64,000 nucleotides of DNA, taken from NCBI GenBank assembly GCA_001683735.1, contig LUGG01000001.1, positions 3,100,001 to 3,164,000 of the forward strand, read 5' to 3'. The notes below the pieces were generated by a model, which saw only the letters and a list, made by a program, of their open reading frames with translations, was not told the DNA's origin and searched no databases. The DNA comes from Grifola frondosa (Eukaryota; Basidiomycota; Agaricomycetes; Polyporales; Grifolaceae). The number at the start of each line of letters is the position of its first letter. The stretch's first letter is position 1. Below are positions 53,239-63,888 of the stretch, piece by piece. The position numbers were made by a program, and so were the translations under genes.

Positions 53239-55204
53239 ATGACTGGAATTAACCTGCATCTGGACCCTACTATTGGTTCCATATTCATCGGGGTCATCTT
53301 TGCCGTCATGTATGTGCTTCAAATTTCGTTTGAAACATGACGCTGATCCGCCACATGTGTCGCTCACCAGGCTTTATGCCGGAACTTGCGCCCAAAGTGT
53401 GTACTACTATCGAAGATATTCCAATGATAGCATGGTTTTGAAAGGCTTGGTGAGTAATCTCTCTCTTGATTGCTAATTCAAACTCAACGCATCTCAATCT
53501 CAGGTTTTCTTCCTGTGGTGAGCACCATGTTGTGTGATAGAGATTCAACTAGGAAGTTCAATTCTCCCAACCAGGCTTCTCGATACGTCGAGTACACTAC
53601 TCGTTATCCAAGTGAAGATTGATTCTATGAATTTCTCGGATAAGTGCTGATATACATACTAGGTTCTGTGGTTCTTCACCGTGCGCAGCCATGGCAGTCC
53701 GTTTGCGCTCTTAGCTGTCCCAGTGTAAGTTTCTTCCGTGTATATCATTCATGGTGTATCGTTGATCCTCTCATTACCAGCGAATTCACGGTGAGGCATT
53801 TATCGTACTTATGCCACACACATCAGCTGATTCTTTCCGTCAAAGGCGGAATACATGTTCACGGTCAGTTCACTTTCTGTAAATTATTACGGTCGATATC
53901 TCATTTCGTACAGACATTTATCATCTATGTGGTTCAATGGTGTATTGGTATTTTAACATCATATATCAGTGCCGTGATACTTACCTCCCCCTTCTTAGTT
54001 TCTTCATCCATAAAATCTGGGGTTGTGAGTGCTTTGAGGTGCAGTCTAACGTTCTAAGTCCACTGAAGCCTTGAAATGAAGTGTTAAAGGACTATCGGAT
54101 CAAATATTTCTTAACAATCACTGGAGTACGCATCTCAGCACCTGTGATGATAACTGTTCCTTATGTTTGATGCAGTTATTATTGGCGACGATATCTCTTG
54201 GTGCGCTCAGGTTCATGATCACGGAGGTTTCCATAAACTAATTATGAGGACATTTAGGCGGCGGCATAGGTTTGTGGGGCAACACCTCGCGTACTGTCCA
54301 ATCTGACAATTTCAAACGACTGTAGGGCTGGTCTTCGAACTGTCAGTGCTAATACTCCATGGTTACAAAATTGCCCGCTCAAAGTTCGGTCGCTTCTAGA
54401 ACACAAAACACCAACAATCACGCAGCGCTTCAAGCTGCCAAGGAACGTAGCGCTGCGCATTTTATCTTCCGCCCATGATGTTGATATCCTCTACAGGTTC
54501 CAGCCTCAATCCAACTGGTCACCGCGATTGTGGCCGACATCTATATCACCGTGTCACTGTGTTTGATCCTGAAGGAAGTGAAGACCGGCGTTTCGCAGTA
54601 CGTAGCGGCTCGCACCTATGATCAGTTGCGGGATGATTGCCTGACAGTGATTTCCCAGGACCGACTCGCTTCTCAATAGGCTGATTATGTACTCCATGAA
54701 TCGCGGAATTCTATCTGCGTGGGTATCCATCGTCTCATCGATGCGCTTAGACTGACACGGATGAGCTTCTAGGGCGATACAAATTTGTCACTTTGTAACA
54801 GTGAATATCCTCCTTGCGAGTCTACACCACCAAATGTCTTACGCACCTTGTGATTACTAGTATATCGCTACCTTGAACAATTCCGACTTGATTTGGTCAA
54901 TCTTCCACATCCTGGGTAACAAAGGCGAGTAAAATTAAACCGCTCCCACACGGCGTCACGACTCACGGTCGGCGGTTTTAGTATATGTCGTTTCGTTACT
55001 TGCTGTGTACGTCTTATGATCAGAACAGCTTCTATCCGTGCCTGACCCTTTCATAGGATGAACGCCCGCCAGCACTTGGCTGAACAGAGCGCGCGGACGA
55101 TCGAGCTCGGGAACCTCAGCAGTGATTCCGAAACGCCAAGCTCGGTGCTGCAGCTGGAGGCCAACCTTGGAAAACCCAAAGCAGCGCCTGTTCCAATTTC
55201 ATAG
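53239..55204 (+). CDS. DUF6534-like multi-pass membrane protein
   Basis: The start at 53239 gives MTGINLHLDPTIGSIFIGVI, then FAVM and, after an intron, LYAGTCAQSVYYYRRYSNDS MVLKGL. The next exon reads VFFLWLLDTSSTLLVIQ. This opening (a Gly-x-x-Phe-x-Gly first helix, then TCAQ-YYYRRY and FLWLLDT) is that of the large basidiomycete seven-helix family with a DUF6534 C-terminus. Later exons contain VPASIQLVTAIVADIYITVS, LCLILKEVKTGV, LLNRLIMYSMNRGILS and the end VYVVSLLAVMNARQHLAEQ. The intron at about 54210-54496 is unusually long and appears to replace part of a helix. The family is large and functionally uncharacterised. Many introns make the full structure uncertain. Confidence 0.75.
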
Positions 55205-55424
55205 TCTCTGCGGTATGCATCTCACGATGTGTATTTTTGTATTGTTCTGATGTCCTTGAACGGCTTTGAGAGAGAAAATTGTTTTTATACGCTCGCTGTA
55301 GTTGTAGCATTAGTGTGGTCGGACTCATTTCACAATTCAGGTCCATAATGTGAGACCGAAATTTGCCTTCCATACCCACGTCATAAAAATACAGGACACT
55401 CTTCGGGAGTCTCGAAAGAATACT

Positions 55425-56965
55425 TTATTCTTCCGCAACTTTGATGATCAGCTTCCCGACAGTCTTCCCGCTACGTACCGTGAGATCTCTCTGAGCCTCC
55501 TGCGCGCCCGCTGTCGTGAACGGATATTCTTTGAAGATGTTGATCTTGAGCACGCCGCTCGCGATGAGATCAAACAATCTGGTGCTGTAATACTGAGCCT
55601 CCTCCGGGGTGTATATATAGTTAGCCATCCTGCATGACCAAAGACAGTGATTATAATCAGCGCGGAAACAGCGGCCGTTGGGACTTACGTCGGGCGAAGC
55701 AGCACGAGGTTTTTCTCCACCAGTTTGAGCGGCGGGACAGGCTCCACAGCTCCAGACGCATTTCCTACGCTGACCATGGTTCCCTTACGCCTCGTGAGCT
55801 TGAAGTTGTCCATGAATCTATAATAAACAGACGAGTCAGCTCAGCCTCAAGGCCGCCCAGAAACACACCCAAGACCACGCACGTATCCTTTCCGACGCCG
55901 TCATATACGACGTGCACGCCCTCGCCATGCGTGATCTCGAGTACCCGCTCGACGGTGTTCTCGACAGGGTAGAGGATGACGTAGTCAGCGCCGTGTGCAG
56001 CTGCGATCTCCGCTTTCTCCTTGGAGGATGTCGTCCCGATTACGATGCCGCCGCGGTGCTTCACGAGCTGGCATAGGAGCAGACCGAGCCCGCCAGCGAT
56101 GGTGTGGATGAGGACGTAGTCGCCCTGCTTCACATTGTACGCTTCTTCGACGAACGTTACGGCGGTAAGGCCTGACAACAACACCTGAGTCAGTCTGGTG
56201 ACGAAGCTGGAGAGAGGTGGCGCGCAGACCTTGCAGAAGGGCAGCGCCTGCGGTGCGGAGGGAGACGGACTCGGGCACGGGAAAGACCTTCGCCCACGGT
56301 ACAGAGGCGTACTCTCCATGTACACCGAGGAAGTTCTGCGCAAGAAAATTTGAGACAAGCTTCGGACTGTGGAATGCACAGCAAAAACTCACAACGGCTA
56401 CTTTGCGGCCGATTTTCAGTCCCCGTTTCTTGAACTCTTCGTCTTTTAGAACATTCTCGTCCGTAGGCAGCGCGGCTACAACGCCAGACGCCTCCATGCC
56501 CAAGACCTGGGGGAACGATTTGATCGGATACAGGCCCATGCTGGGGTGAATTCATCTCGAAGTCTCAATGTTTCGTTGAACCCACGCCCTCTCACCGATT
56601 TCACTCACCGATAGTAGGTATCGATGAAATTGACGCCGGCATAGTGCACCTAAGGATCGCGCGCATCGCGTATCAGTTCGCGGGGATGATCTACATACAA
56701 GAACTGGCAGACACCGTGCGCACCTTTACGACCACGTTCCCGGGAACGTGGGCGGGAAAGGCACTGCCTTCTTCTCGACGACGTCGATGTCGCCGATCTT
56801 GTCGATAGCGATCGCCTGGATGGTGGTGGGAAAAGACATGCTTCTCAATGTCTGCCTCGACGTCGTCGATAGTTGGAGGTGGTGGAGGAGCTGTGCGGTG
56901 CGGCGGTGGGCTTGAACTCTGCTCGAACTCGAAGTTGCGCGAACGATCCCGGTGGATGGTATCAT
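55425..56965 (-). CDS. NADPH:quinone oxidoreductase (zeta-crystallin/Zta1-type)
   Basis: This is a medium-chain (zinc-independent) reductase that reduces quinones with NADPH. The start at 56965 adds an Arg/Ser-rich leader (MIPSTGIVRATSSSSRVQAH, RRTAQLLHHLQL) before a second Met at 56839 (MSFPTTIQAIAIDKIGDIDV). Further exons carry VLGMEASGVVAALP, HGEYASVPWAKVFPVPESVS and AGAALLQ joined to GLTAVTFVEEAYNVKQGDYV. The Rossmann motif reads LIHTIAGGLGLLLCQLVKHR, then HGADYVILYPVENTVERVLE and VHVVYDGVGKDT. The end is LDLIASGVLKINI-like (YYSTRLFDLIASGVLKINIF), then VRSGKTVGKLIIKVAEE. The leader could be mitochondrial, with the inner Met giving a cytosolic form; this is inference. No frame slip is needed. 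It converges on the DUF6534-like gene 220 bp away. Confidence 0.9.
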
Positions 56966-57125
56966 CGGCTTATCAAGCCGTGTTTCTCGCAGGCCTAGGG
57001 TTGAATTAATTGTCCCATGATAGACGTATCACAAGACGACGGAATTGGCAGATATTTCAGTCTGCGTGCGACATGCACCCGCGAAAGACTGCCTGCGACT
57101 CAAGCTTCAAGGTAGGCTCGCTAGC

Positions 57126-57170
57126 CAGCCTCTATATGCGGAAGACAGTCGTTCCTCTGTATAGAGGCTG
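57126..57170. repeat. Perfect 11-bp inverted repeat (hairpin)
   Basis: CAGCCTCTATA at 57126-57136 and its exact complement TATAGAGGCTG at 57160-57170 enclose a 23-nt loop. It lies just outside the left arm of the larger inverted repeat. Confidence 0.7.
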
Positions 57171-57174
57171 GATT

Positions 57175-58160
57175 GTCGTGTGAGAGGCCACTGAGAGGTC
57201 CCCCGTGGGAACGCGGAGATTGAACGTGCCGACGGCACGATCGCGCACGGAGTATTGAAGTACTACGATTCTGTCGTGCGCACACTGCATCTCACTCATA
57301 TTCTGCTACTTTGCTTAAAATGAGCCACCATGAGATTATCTACATCACTGAGGGACTTCCCAGGCTCTCGGAAGTGTCAATACCCGTTACAGACGTACTG
57401 CAGGAAGACCGGATGATTGTCGATGCAGCTGTTTGGCGAAGATGCGACCGACAATTAAACTTAACCAGAACTTGAAGACGAATTCAGGGTAGTCAGAAGG
57501 GGGGCGAGCAATACATGGTAGGTCTGAAGCTCATCATGCAGATTTTAGTTGAAGTTGACTTGAAGTCCATTTGCAGCGCAAGGCCGACGGTGTAAATGAA
57601 CCCACTAATTTGTCGAATCAGCTGAAGCGCACGATGTTTTCGGACCATGCGCTACACCTCGGTTGAACCCCGTTGTTCATCAAATCCGTTCTTATAGCAT
57701 GAATACTACCTTGCCCGTGAAGCTATGGTGTCACGGACAACTTCCTTCCTCACCTCACGGATACATTTCAATCTTGTACCTAAATTTCATCCCTTCTAAA
57801 TCACAGTATACTTTTACCTCTGGTTTCTTCCAGCTTTGCCGTCGGGATATCTTTTGCACGCAGTTCCTGCCACTTTGACGATTACTTATATACCCAACAA
57901 GAAAGAGGTTCTTGATCCAGTTGGAACAGTTGGACGGTCGGAAGATGATATTTTTCACGCCATACAGTCGAGAGAGTCCCGAGAGCATTCAGACAATGAA
58001 ATTCAGTCACAAGGTGTGTAAATAGGAAGAAGTACAGCTACCGAGTCCCGACGCGTCTTGCCTCCTTCGCGTCGCGATCAGGTGATCGAATTGCCGCCGG
58101 CATATTGAAACTCAGCGTTCCCACGGGGGACCTCTCAGTGGCCCCTCACACGACGTTCGA
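57175..58160. mobile_element. Inverted-repeat element, possibly a MITE-like or remnant DNA transposon
   Basis: The left arm (57175-57237) contains GTCGTGTGAGAGGCCACTG followed by AGAGGTCCCCCGTGGGAACG. The right arm (58091-58154) is its near-exact reverse complement (CGTTCCCACGGGGGACCTCT, then CAGTGGCCCCTCACACGAC). About 40 positions match with one substitution, and weaker matching continues inward to a shared TGCCGxCGGCA. The interior of about 850 bp has only short open frames, such as 57663-57878 and 57836-58021 plus, with no transposase motif. Target-site duplications could not be assigned. An inverted segmental duplication without transposition is the alternative. Confidence 0.55.
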
Positions 58161-58530
58161 GCCTAGCTTCAAGGGTAGACGCCAGATAATATTATATAAC
58201 AATTTCACTTGCGTTCCGAGGCTTTCGCCGTCTTGAGTGCCCGCAGCGTCACGTGCGTTGTCGTACTTTTCCTTGTCTCAGTCTGCCTCCGCGGAGACTG
58301 AAGTACTGAGGGCGGAAGCTCCTTAACTGGCGAGCGAGAGGAAGAAAAGGGTCCGCTGTCTCCTTCTTTTCCGCCCTCACAACAGTGCGCTCACGAGATT
58401 AGAGTTACTTGAAGTAAGTAACATAGCCGCCGGGCGCTATAGTTGTTGACCACAACGCAGACTCCGTTAAGCCTCTGAAACCCCAATTCCTCCTCCTAAT
58501 GAATTCGAGCTAAGAAGTTGACCTCTACCA

Positions 58531-59604
58531 ATGCTAGTTCAGTCTCGCGATGAGATGATACAACCGGCGCCGGTCTCCATTGCTCCCTTAAAGGCTGGAG
58601 CCACGAAGGTGGGCAAGTTGCTTCTAGCATGCCGGTGGAACTAACCATCACTGTACTCCCAGCCCCGGAAAATTCCACTCTCCGATATAGTTATAGACGA
58701 AGCACTTATTCCGAATAAGCCAACTCAGTGGTTCGACAACTGGCGAGATCCCAGACCTTTGCCAACCACAGCTCAAGTCCGCGCAGCGTTGGAGATTGGA
58801 CATGGCGGGACGGCAAAGGTTTCTCATTTTCCAGATCTTAAACTCGTCGTGAAATTTGGCCGTTCAGAGCGAGTTCCCATCTCCGAAGGGCAGGCTCTTT
58901 GGATTCTCCGCCAATACACAAATATCCCGGTTCCGACTGTGTACGGCTGGTGCATCGATGACACCGAGACATTCATCTACATGGAGCGAATCGAGGGAGA
59001 GACATTAACCACACGTTGGCGTGGTCTCAAGCCCGACCAGAAGTTGTCTGTCCTCGCCCAGCTGGCGGAAATTGTCTCGACCCTGCGGCACGTCAAACCA
59101 AAGGGGAAAACCTACGTTGGTTCGTTTTCTCCCTTTTGCGCACCTTCTGCAGGCTGACCTTCCTAACTGACTTAAGGATCGTTGTGCAGGGAGCCGATAA
59201 AGGATCAAGTCTGGCTCAATGTTCCGGGTCCCGCCCCAGGCCCATTGAACACCACAGCAGAATTCAATGATACGTTCTGGCGCCTCGCTGACAGCCTGCC
59301 CGGTTTCCCGGACCATTCCTATTTCGTAGACGTCCGAAGGGCCCTGCCCGACAATGCTCCCATCAACCTCACACACACAGATATCTATCCGGACAACATC
59401 CTGGTCTCGTTCGACCCCGAAAGGCCAAAAATCGTCGGAGTTGTAGATTGGTCCGAGTGCGGATGGTACCCAGACTACTGGGAATATGTCAAGGCTGGCT
59501 CTCCAGAGTTCAACTCAGATTGGGATGATTGTCTGCCAATTTGGCTTGGCAATTACCAGACGCAGAAGGATGCATATGAAGCTTACGAGGTGACCGGATA
59601 TTGA
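58531..59604 (+). CDS. Aminoglycoside phosphotransferase (APH)-like protein kinase fold enzyme
   Basis: The start at 58531 gives MLVQSRDEMIQPAPVSIAPL. An intron at 58609-58661 joins to PRKIPLSDIVIDEALIPNK. The kinase-like fold follows: HGGTAKVSHFPDLKLVVKFG with the ATP-binding Lys, EGQALWILRQYTNIPVPTVY, and FIYMERIEGETLTTRWRGL. After a second intron come SLCREPIKDQVWL, then the catalytic loop INLTHTDIYPDNILV and the metal-binding IVGVVDWSECGWYPDYWEYV. The catalytic loop reads HTD where APH enzymes usually have HGD; the Asp and Asn needed for catalysis are kept. Basidiomycete genomes hold many such proteins with unknown small-molecule or protein substrates, so no resistance function should be assumed. 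The frame is clean. Confidence 0.85.
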
Positions 59605-60043
59605 TGTAGTATTAACACATGATACCTCACGATTTGGCATATCACATATTTAACACGGTTTGTGAGTTTTCGTTCATGCAGATTTTTATTCTGACGAGCC
59701 TGAGTATACCTACAGCGCTCCGGCTGTCCACTGGCTGCCATTTGATACCCAACTGCATAAAAATCCAAGAGATTTCGTTCAGCACACCAATGACAAAACT
59801 ACAACATCATACTATCAGGTATACTGCTCTCTAGTTATTGGGGAACGCGTGAGATTAATGGTATACACCAGGCAGGAAGCCTTCACTCACATCTCATCGA
59901 CTCCGCCTGTTTCCCGCTCCGCCAGTGGATTTGTGCAGCATCATGAAGCCCTCGCATTTGATACCCTTCATACGATTAGTAGGGACGATGAGATGAAAAT
60001 GTCTTCGTACGTGTTGGCACGACAGAGGGGCATGTCAAGTAAT
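59605..60043. other. Intergenic between convergent genes
   Basis: About 440 bp. An open plus frame from 59849 runs antisense into the minus gene and is regarded as a shadow. Nothing else is seen. Confidence 0.4.
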
Positions 60044-60691
60044 TTATTCGGGCTGGGAGAAGATGGCTATGTCAGTGCAACTCGATTCAAGGGACCAACG
60101 GGAACATACGCGGCGAGGTGCGCTATTGATGGCCTCGATAGCTGTATCGGGCAACAACTTCTCCTTGACGAGGGCGGCAACATATGACCTTGTCCACTCC
60201 TGACAACGGGGAGCATTTGGGTGGTCCTGAAGCCAGAACGCCTTGATCTCCGAGGGCTTGGATCCTGCCGGGGGCATATACTGGGCCTCAGGAATGCGGG
60301 GGGGTTGGATTTTCCCTGCGCATTTCTCGAATTTGTCTGAGTCGGTGGTCGTTCCCCGCATGTTCTGAGTAGTCGTGTCCGCGACGGTGATGTTCGCGAC
60401 CGCTGTCGTTCCGAGGTCGACGAGCACATATACACTCTTGGTCTTCGACAGATCGAAGCCCTCCTTGACTTGTAGTGTGAAGCCGGTTAGGGGTGAGCCG
60501 ATGACGTGGATCATTCGTCCACGGGTCTACAGCCAGTCAGAAAGGTTGCGAAGAGTGAGCAAGGCCAAGGACGAGCGCACCAAAGAACCGGCGTTCGGGA
60601 TCCAGATTGCATAGTGATAGCGAGCTCCCACGATCTTCTTGACGTACAGCTGCACCTTCCTGGTGTCGCTAGAAGTGGAAGTAGAGGCCAT
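60044..60691 (-). CDS. Unknown small basidiomycete protein
   Basis: The start at 60691 gives MASTSTSSDTRKVQLYVKKI, then VGARYHYAIWIPNAGSL. An intron (about 60528-60577) joins to TRGRMIHVIGSPLTGFTLQV. Then come KEGFDLSKTKSVYVLVDLGT, PEAQYMPPAGSKPSEIKAFW and NAPRCQEWTRSYVAALVKE. The order (an H-Y-A-I-W strand, GxxIHVxG, then a CQEWTRxYV helix near the end) recalls a family common in Agaricomycetes whose role I do not know. About 180-190 residues, no signal peptide or membrane segment. The last intron is uncertain: the frame could stop at 60044 or splice near 60112. Confidence 0.6.
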
Positions 60692-61454
60692 ATTGTAGAG
60701 TGTGAAGGTTGACGTTAGTTGTTCTGGATGTGGGATTTTTTGCAGTGGTGCGGGAGGAGCGAAGGGAAGAGATGTGATTAGAGTAGCTATGGTACAGTAT
60801 TTATTGGGATACGAAATGGAGAGAGACGTACGTGCCAAAGCACATATGTGCATGAACAGTCGTATGTACAATACAATTATAAACTAGTGAATAAGTAAGA
60901 CGTGCCAACTTGGTCACACCCCACTTGCATACTACTTTCGTGGCTTTAGTGTCGAGCACGTATGAGCCGCGACGTGTATAACATCACTGATAGCAACTAA
61001 TTACAAACTAATTACTCGTGTACTCAAGTTTAGTAGTTTGCGTTGAGTTTGTGTTTGAAGTAGTTCACCGTGTATTACCAGCTGGCTGGTCCAGCAATGC
61101 TGCAGATTTACAGCCGAAGTTGAGTTCTTGCGCAATTCTGTGCAATTTGCTAACATCGTCTTCCAGAGGAGCAATGCAAGTATACTCTGCAGTATACGCT
61201 GCAGTCATATGCAACAGACTCGGCCATCGGGTCGGGATATACAATTGATTTCTCATCGTGTCCGGGAGATATGGAGTACACGAGTCGCATTGCCGTGTGC
61301 CGGGAGTATACGTAGACACTCTACGAACCTTTGCTCACGTTTTACTCCCGCATGGGTTGGAACTCTTCCATACATAAGGACCCGTCATGTTCGAGAGCAG
61401 AACTATCATCGCCCCAACGTCTTTTCATAATCATCCTCACAGTTTATTGTCCTT
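60692..61454. other. Divergent intergenic region with short direct repeats
   Basis: About 760 bp between divergent genes. Near 61188-61215 the units gtatactctgcag and gtatacgctgcag stand in tandem. No gene is recognised, and both promoters must lie here. Confidence 0.45.
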
Positions 61455-62571
61455 ATGGCCGCTGAAACCAGAGTCTGGCTCAGTAAGTCCGCGTTGTCAT
61501 TTCTCCCCCAGCCAATCGCTCAACTGCGCTCACCGCACTAGTCACTGGAACCTCGTCGGGAATAGGACTCGCCACTATCAAGGAGGTCCTTGCCGCCGGC
61601 GAGCGTGTCGCGGCAGTCACGCGCAAGGCCTCCAGCCTCGCGCCCCTTGTCGCAGTGCACCCTCCCGAGGATCTCCTCGTCCTCGAATTTGATGTCGGGA
61701 ATCCTAACGCCGCCGTGAAGCCTTTGTTCCAGAGCGTCCTGGCTCACTTTGGCCGCGTTGACGTTGTTGTCAACAATGCAGGATATGGTTTGAATGGTGT
61801 CGTCGAAGGCACCACCGATGAGCAGGCAAGAGAACAAGTGGAAGTCAACTTTTGGGGCCCTGTACGCATCAGTCGTGAGGCAAGTTTGTGGCCTTCTTGT
61901 TCCATATCCCTTTCTAACCGTCACGATCATAGGCTGTGCGAGTCTTTCGAGAGAATAACATCGGAGGTCGTATCTTGAACATATCATCCATCGGCGGCTT
62001 CCTCTCGAATCCAACCCTGGCGTTCTATTCCGCCAGCAAATTCGGTATGCCATCAGCTAAGCTAGTCGCTGCTGGCGTCATCATTAACCATCATCCAGCG
62101 CTGGAAGGCTTTTCTGAAGGACTTCACAAGGAGCTAGACCCCACTTGGAATATCAAAGTTATTACCATCCAACTCGGCGGCGCACGGACAGAGTGGGGCA
62201 AGAGCAACTTCCGCGAGCTACCCCTCCCCCTCGCCTATAACGATCCCGAAGGCATCCCTAACAGGATGCGTATCCTCATCAAGGATAATACCCCCATTAG
62301 CGATCCGGTCAAAGGTCTGTATTTTCATTAGACCTTTCTGTTCGCCACGCTGATAGAGCAATAAGTTGGCCGTGCACTTATCACAATTTCACGTGAGGAC
62401 AACCCGCCGCTGAGGCTTCCTCTGGGCCCAGAAGCGCGATATCTGCTCCATGGAAAGATAGTTGACATCGAAAAGGAAATGGAGGCCTGGAAGGATTTGA
62501 CGCTTTCAACTGCGGCTGACGATGCTGATCCCCACTATTTCGAGAAGTTGGGAGTGGTGAGGGGCGAGTAA
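61455..62571 (+). CDS. Short-chain dehydrogenase/reductase (classical SDR)
   Basis: The start at 61455 gives MAAETRVWL. An intron (about 61482-61543) leads to ITGTSSGIGLATIKEVLAAG, with the TGxxxGIG cofactor motif. EFDVGNPNAAVKPLFQSVLA, the NNAGYG motif in RVDVVVNNAGYGLNGVVEGT, and VNFWGPVRISRE follow. The next exon has RILNISSIGGFLSNPTLAFY with the catalytic Ser, and SASKF giving YxxxK. Then come ALEGFSEGLHKELDPTWNIK, LGGARTEWGKSNF and the end FEKLGVVRGE. Four or five introns are visible and the frame is clean. The length (about 290 residues) is usual. The retention of Arg after the first strand suggests NADP(H) use. The substrate is unknown. Confidence 0.88.
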
Positions 62572-62599
62572 TAAGACTTTCAGACGCCGCTACATCTCT

Positions 62600-63888
62600 T
62601 CTCGATATATTACAAGGACTCACCATAGCAAGAAAATCCTGCATAGGTATGTAGCTGGAGGGAATCTAGACGTAACAACCTCATGAGAAAGGTCTATGGG
62701 AAAAGAATTATCATTTACGCTGTCAGTGTCTTTATTGCCGGTTCGTACAGAAACACGAAGAACTTGAAGATATCCGTGCATAATGATGCTAAAAAGCTTG
62801 TTCGATACTGTAGCATATGTCATGGGCATGCAATTAAGGGTTACCACAGCGAGCATCCGCTTTACCGTAAGTCATATCAGCACCAGACTTTTTCTGTTCC
62901 GGATTCACAGCGATATTCTCGTCGATAGAGAAGCGTTTCGTCGAAGGATCATAGGAATAGAATCTGAAGCTAGAGAGCCTGTCCGTCATAAGGCCGTACA
63001 CTCTCAAATCCGTGAGGTCGATAATTTTATTCTTTTACGCAGCAGCTATGGACGAACATGAGACACGGTCATGAAACGGTGCGAGTGAAAGACATACACA
63101 AAAGCGCGAGAAATAATTGCGCCAAGTAATCCTCTATTGGTGTGACCTTCAAATCGATCACATAGAATAGAGTGGCTCCCTCGGAGCGCGATTGCCTGGA
63201 GTGAACTGAGGTCCAAAAAGGAGTACTAATAACCCACCTCATGTTCTACCGCTACAGCCGTAGGGAGGGTGTCGAATCTAAATCCATGGCAGTCTCGGGG
63301 ATATCTACGATCCATCCCTTAAACAAGTCAAAGATACGTAGGAGCCACTACACTTCTAATTAGCATGCAGTAGACAATCTGGCACACAACCGACATACCG
63401 GCTCGAGTAGGCTGTGCCGATGAGCTTCGTGATCTCGATAATCCCCTTCTTAATCAATGCGCATCCTCGGCCCATCATACAACTTCCTATGAAATGACGG
63501 CGGGAGCATACACGTCGGTGGGGAAGGATGCTTAAGGTGGAGTGGAAGCTTGACAGACTTCGGTAGGCTATATGCACGAGCAACTTAGTTCCATTTCCGA
63601 GACGAAGGGGGACCAAAAAGCCACGAGAAGATCGGCTGCGACGGGCTGCTTGTTCACGAAGATTTCCAATTTTGCGATGCGGGATAGTTCCGCGTCGCAC
63701 TCCAAGGAGTCAAAACTCTGCATAACTGCGATCGAACTATTCCCAGGTTGGTGCACGCCGTCGGAGGTGTCGGCATCATGGGGTGTTCACCGAGTGATGC
63801 TGAGAGAAAGATGATAGTGAATGTGATTTATCAAGAGGCTCAGGCATACCTCAAAGATAATGCGCATATCCGCTCGGGATTCCTTCAT
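62600..63888 (-). CDS. Unknown multi-exon gene at the right edge
   Basis: A chain of coding-like exons lies on the minus strand. A possible start at 63888 (MKESRADMRIIFE) is followed after an intron by ASLGEHP, then HDADTSDGVHQPGNSSIAVM and ECDAELSRIAKLEIFVNKQP with VAADLLV. Next are GFLVPLRLGNGTKLLVHIAY in another frame, ALIKKGIIEITKLIGTAYSS, GATLFYVIDLKVTPIEDYLA and VYGLMTDRLSSFRFYSYDPS. SNKLFSIIMHGYLQVLRV and DLSHEDFLAM come last. Two one-base slips at CCCC (about 63768-63771) and near 63628 join the frames if one base is added. The VYGLxTDxxxFxFYSYDP run recalls an uncharacterised Agaricomycete family. The 3' end is not resolved, may overlap the SDR gene tail to tail, and the true N-terminus may lie beyond the window. 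Confidence 0.5.

Larger units (their letters stand above)
56966..58530. other. Gene-free divergent interval holding the inverted repeat
   Basis: About 1.57 kb between divergent genes. Apart from the hairpin and the inverted repeat no gene is recognised. A 51-codon frame from 57320 plus (MSHHEIIYITEGLPRLSEVS) is open but unsupported. Confidence 0.4.

Noticed and set aside
58531..59604. Reading the APH-like gene as an antibiotic-resistance gene
   Set aside because: The fold is widespread in fungi with many unknown substrates, and nothing in the context supports a resistance role.
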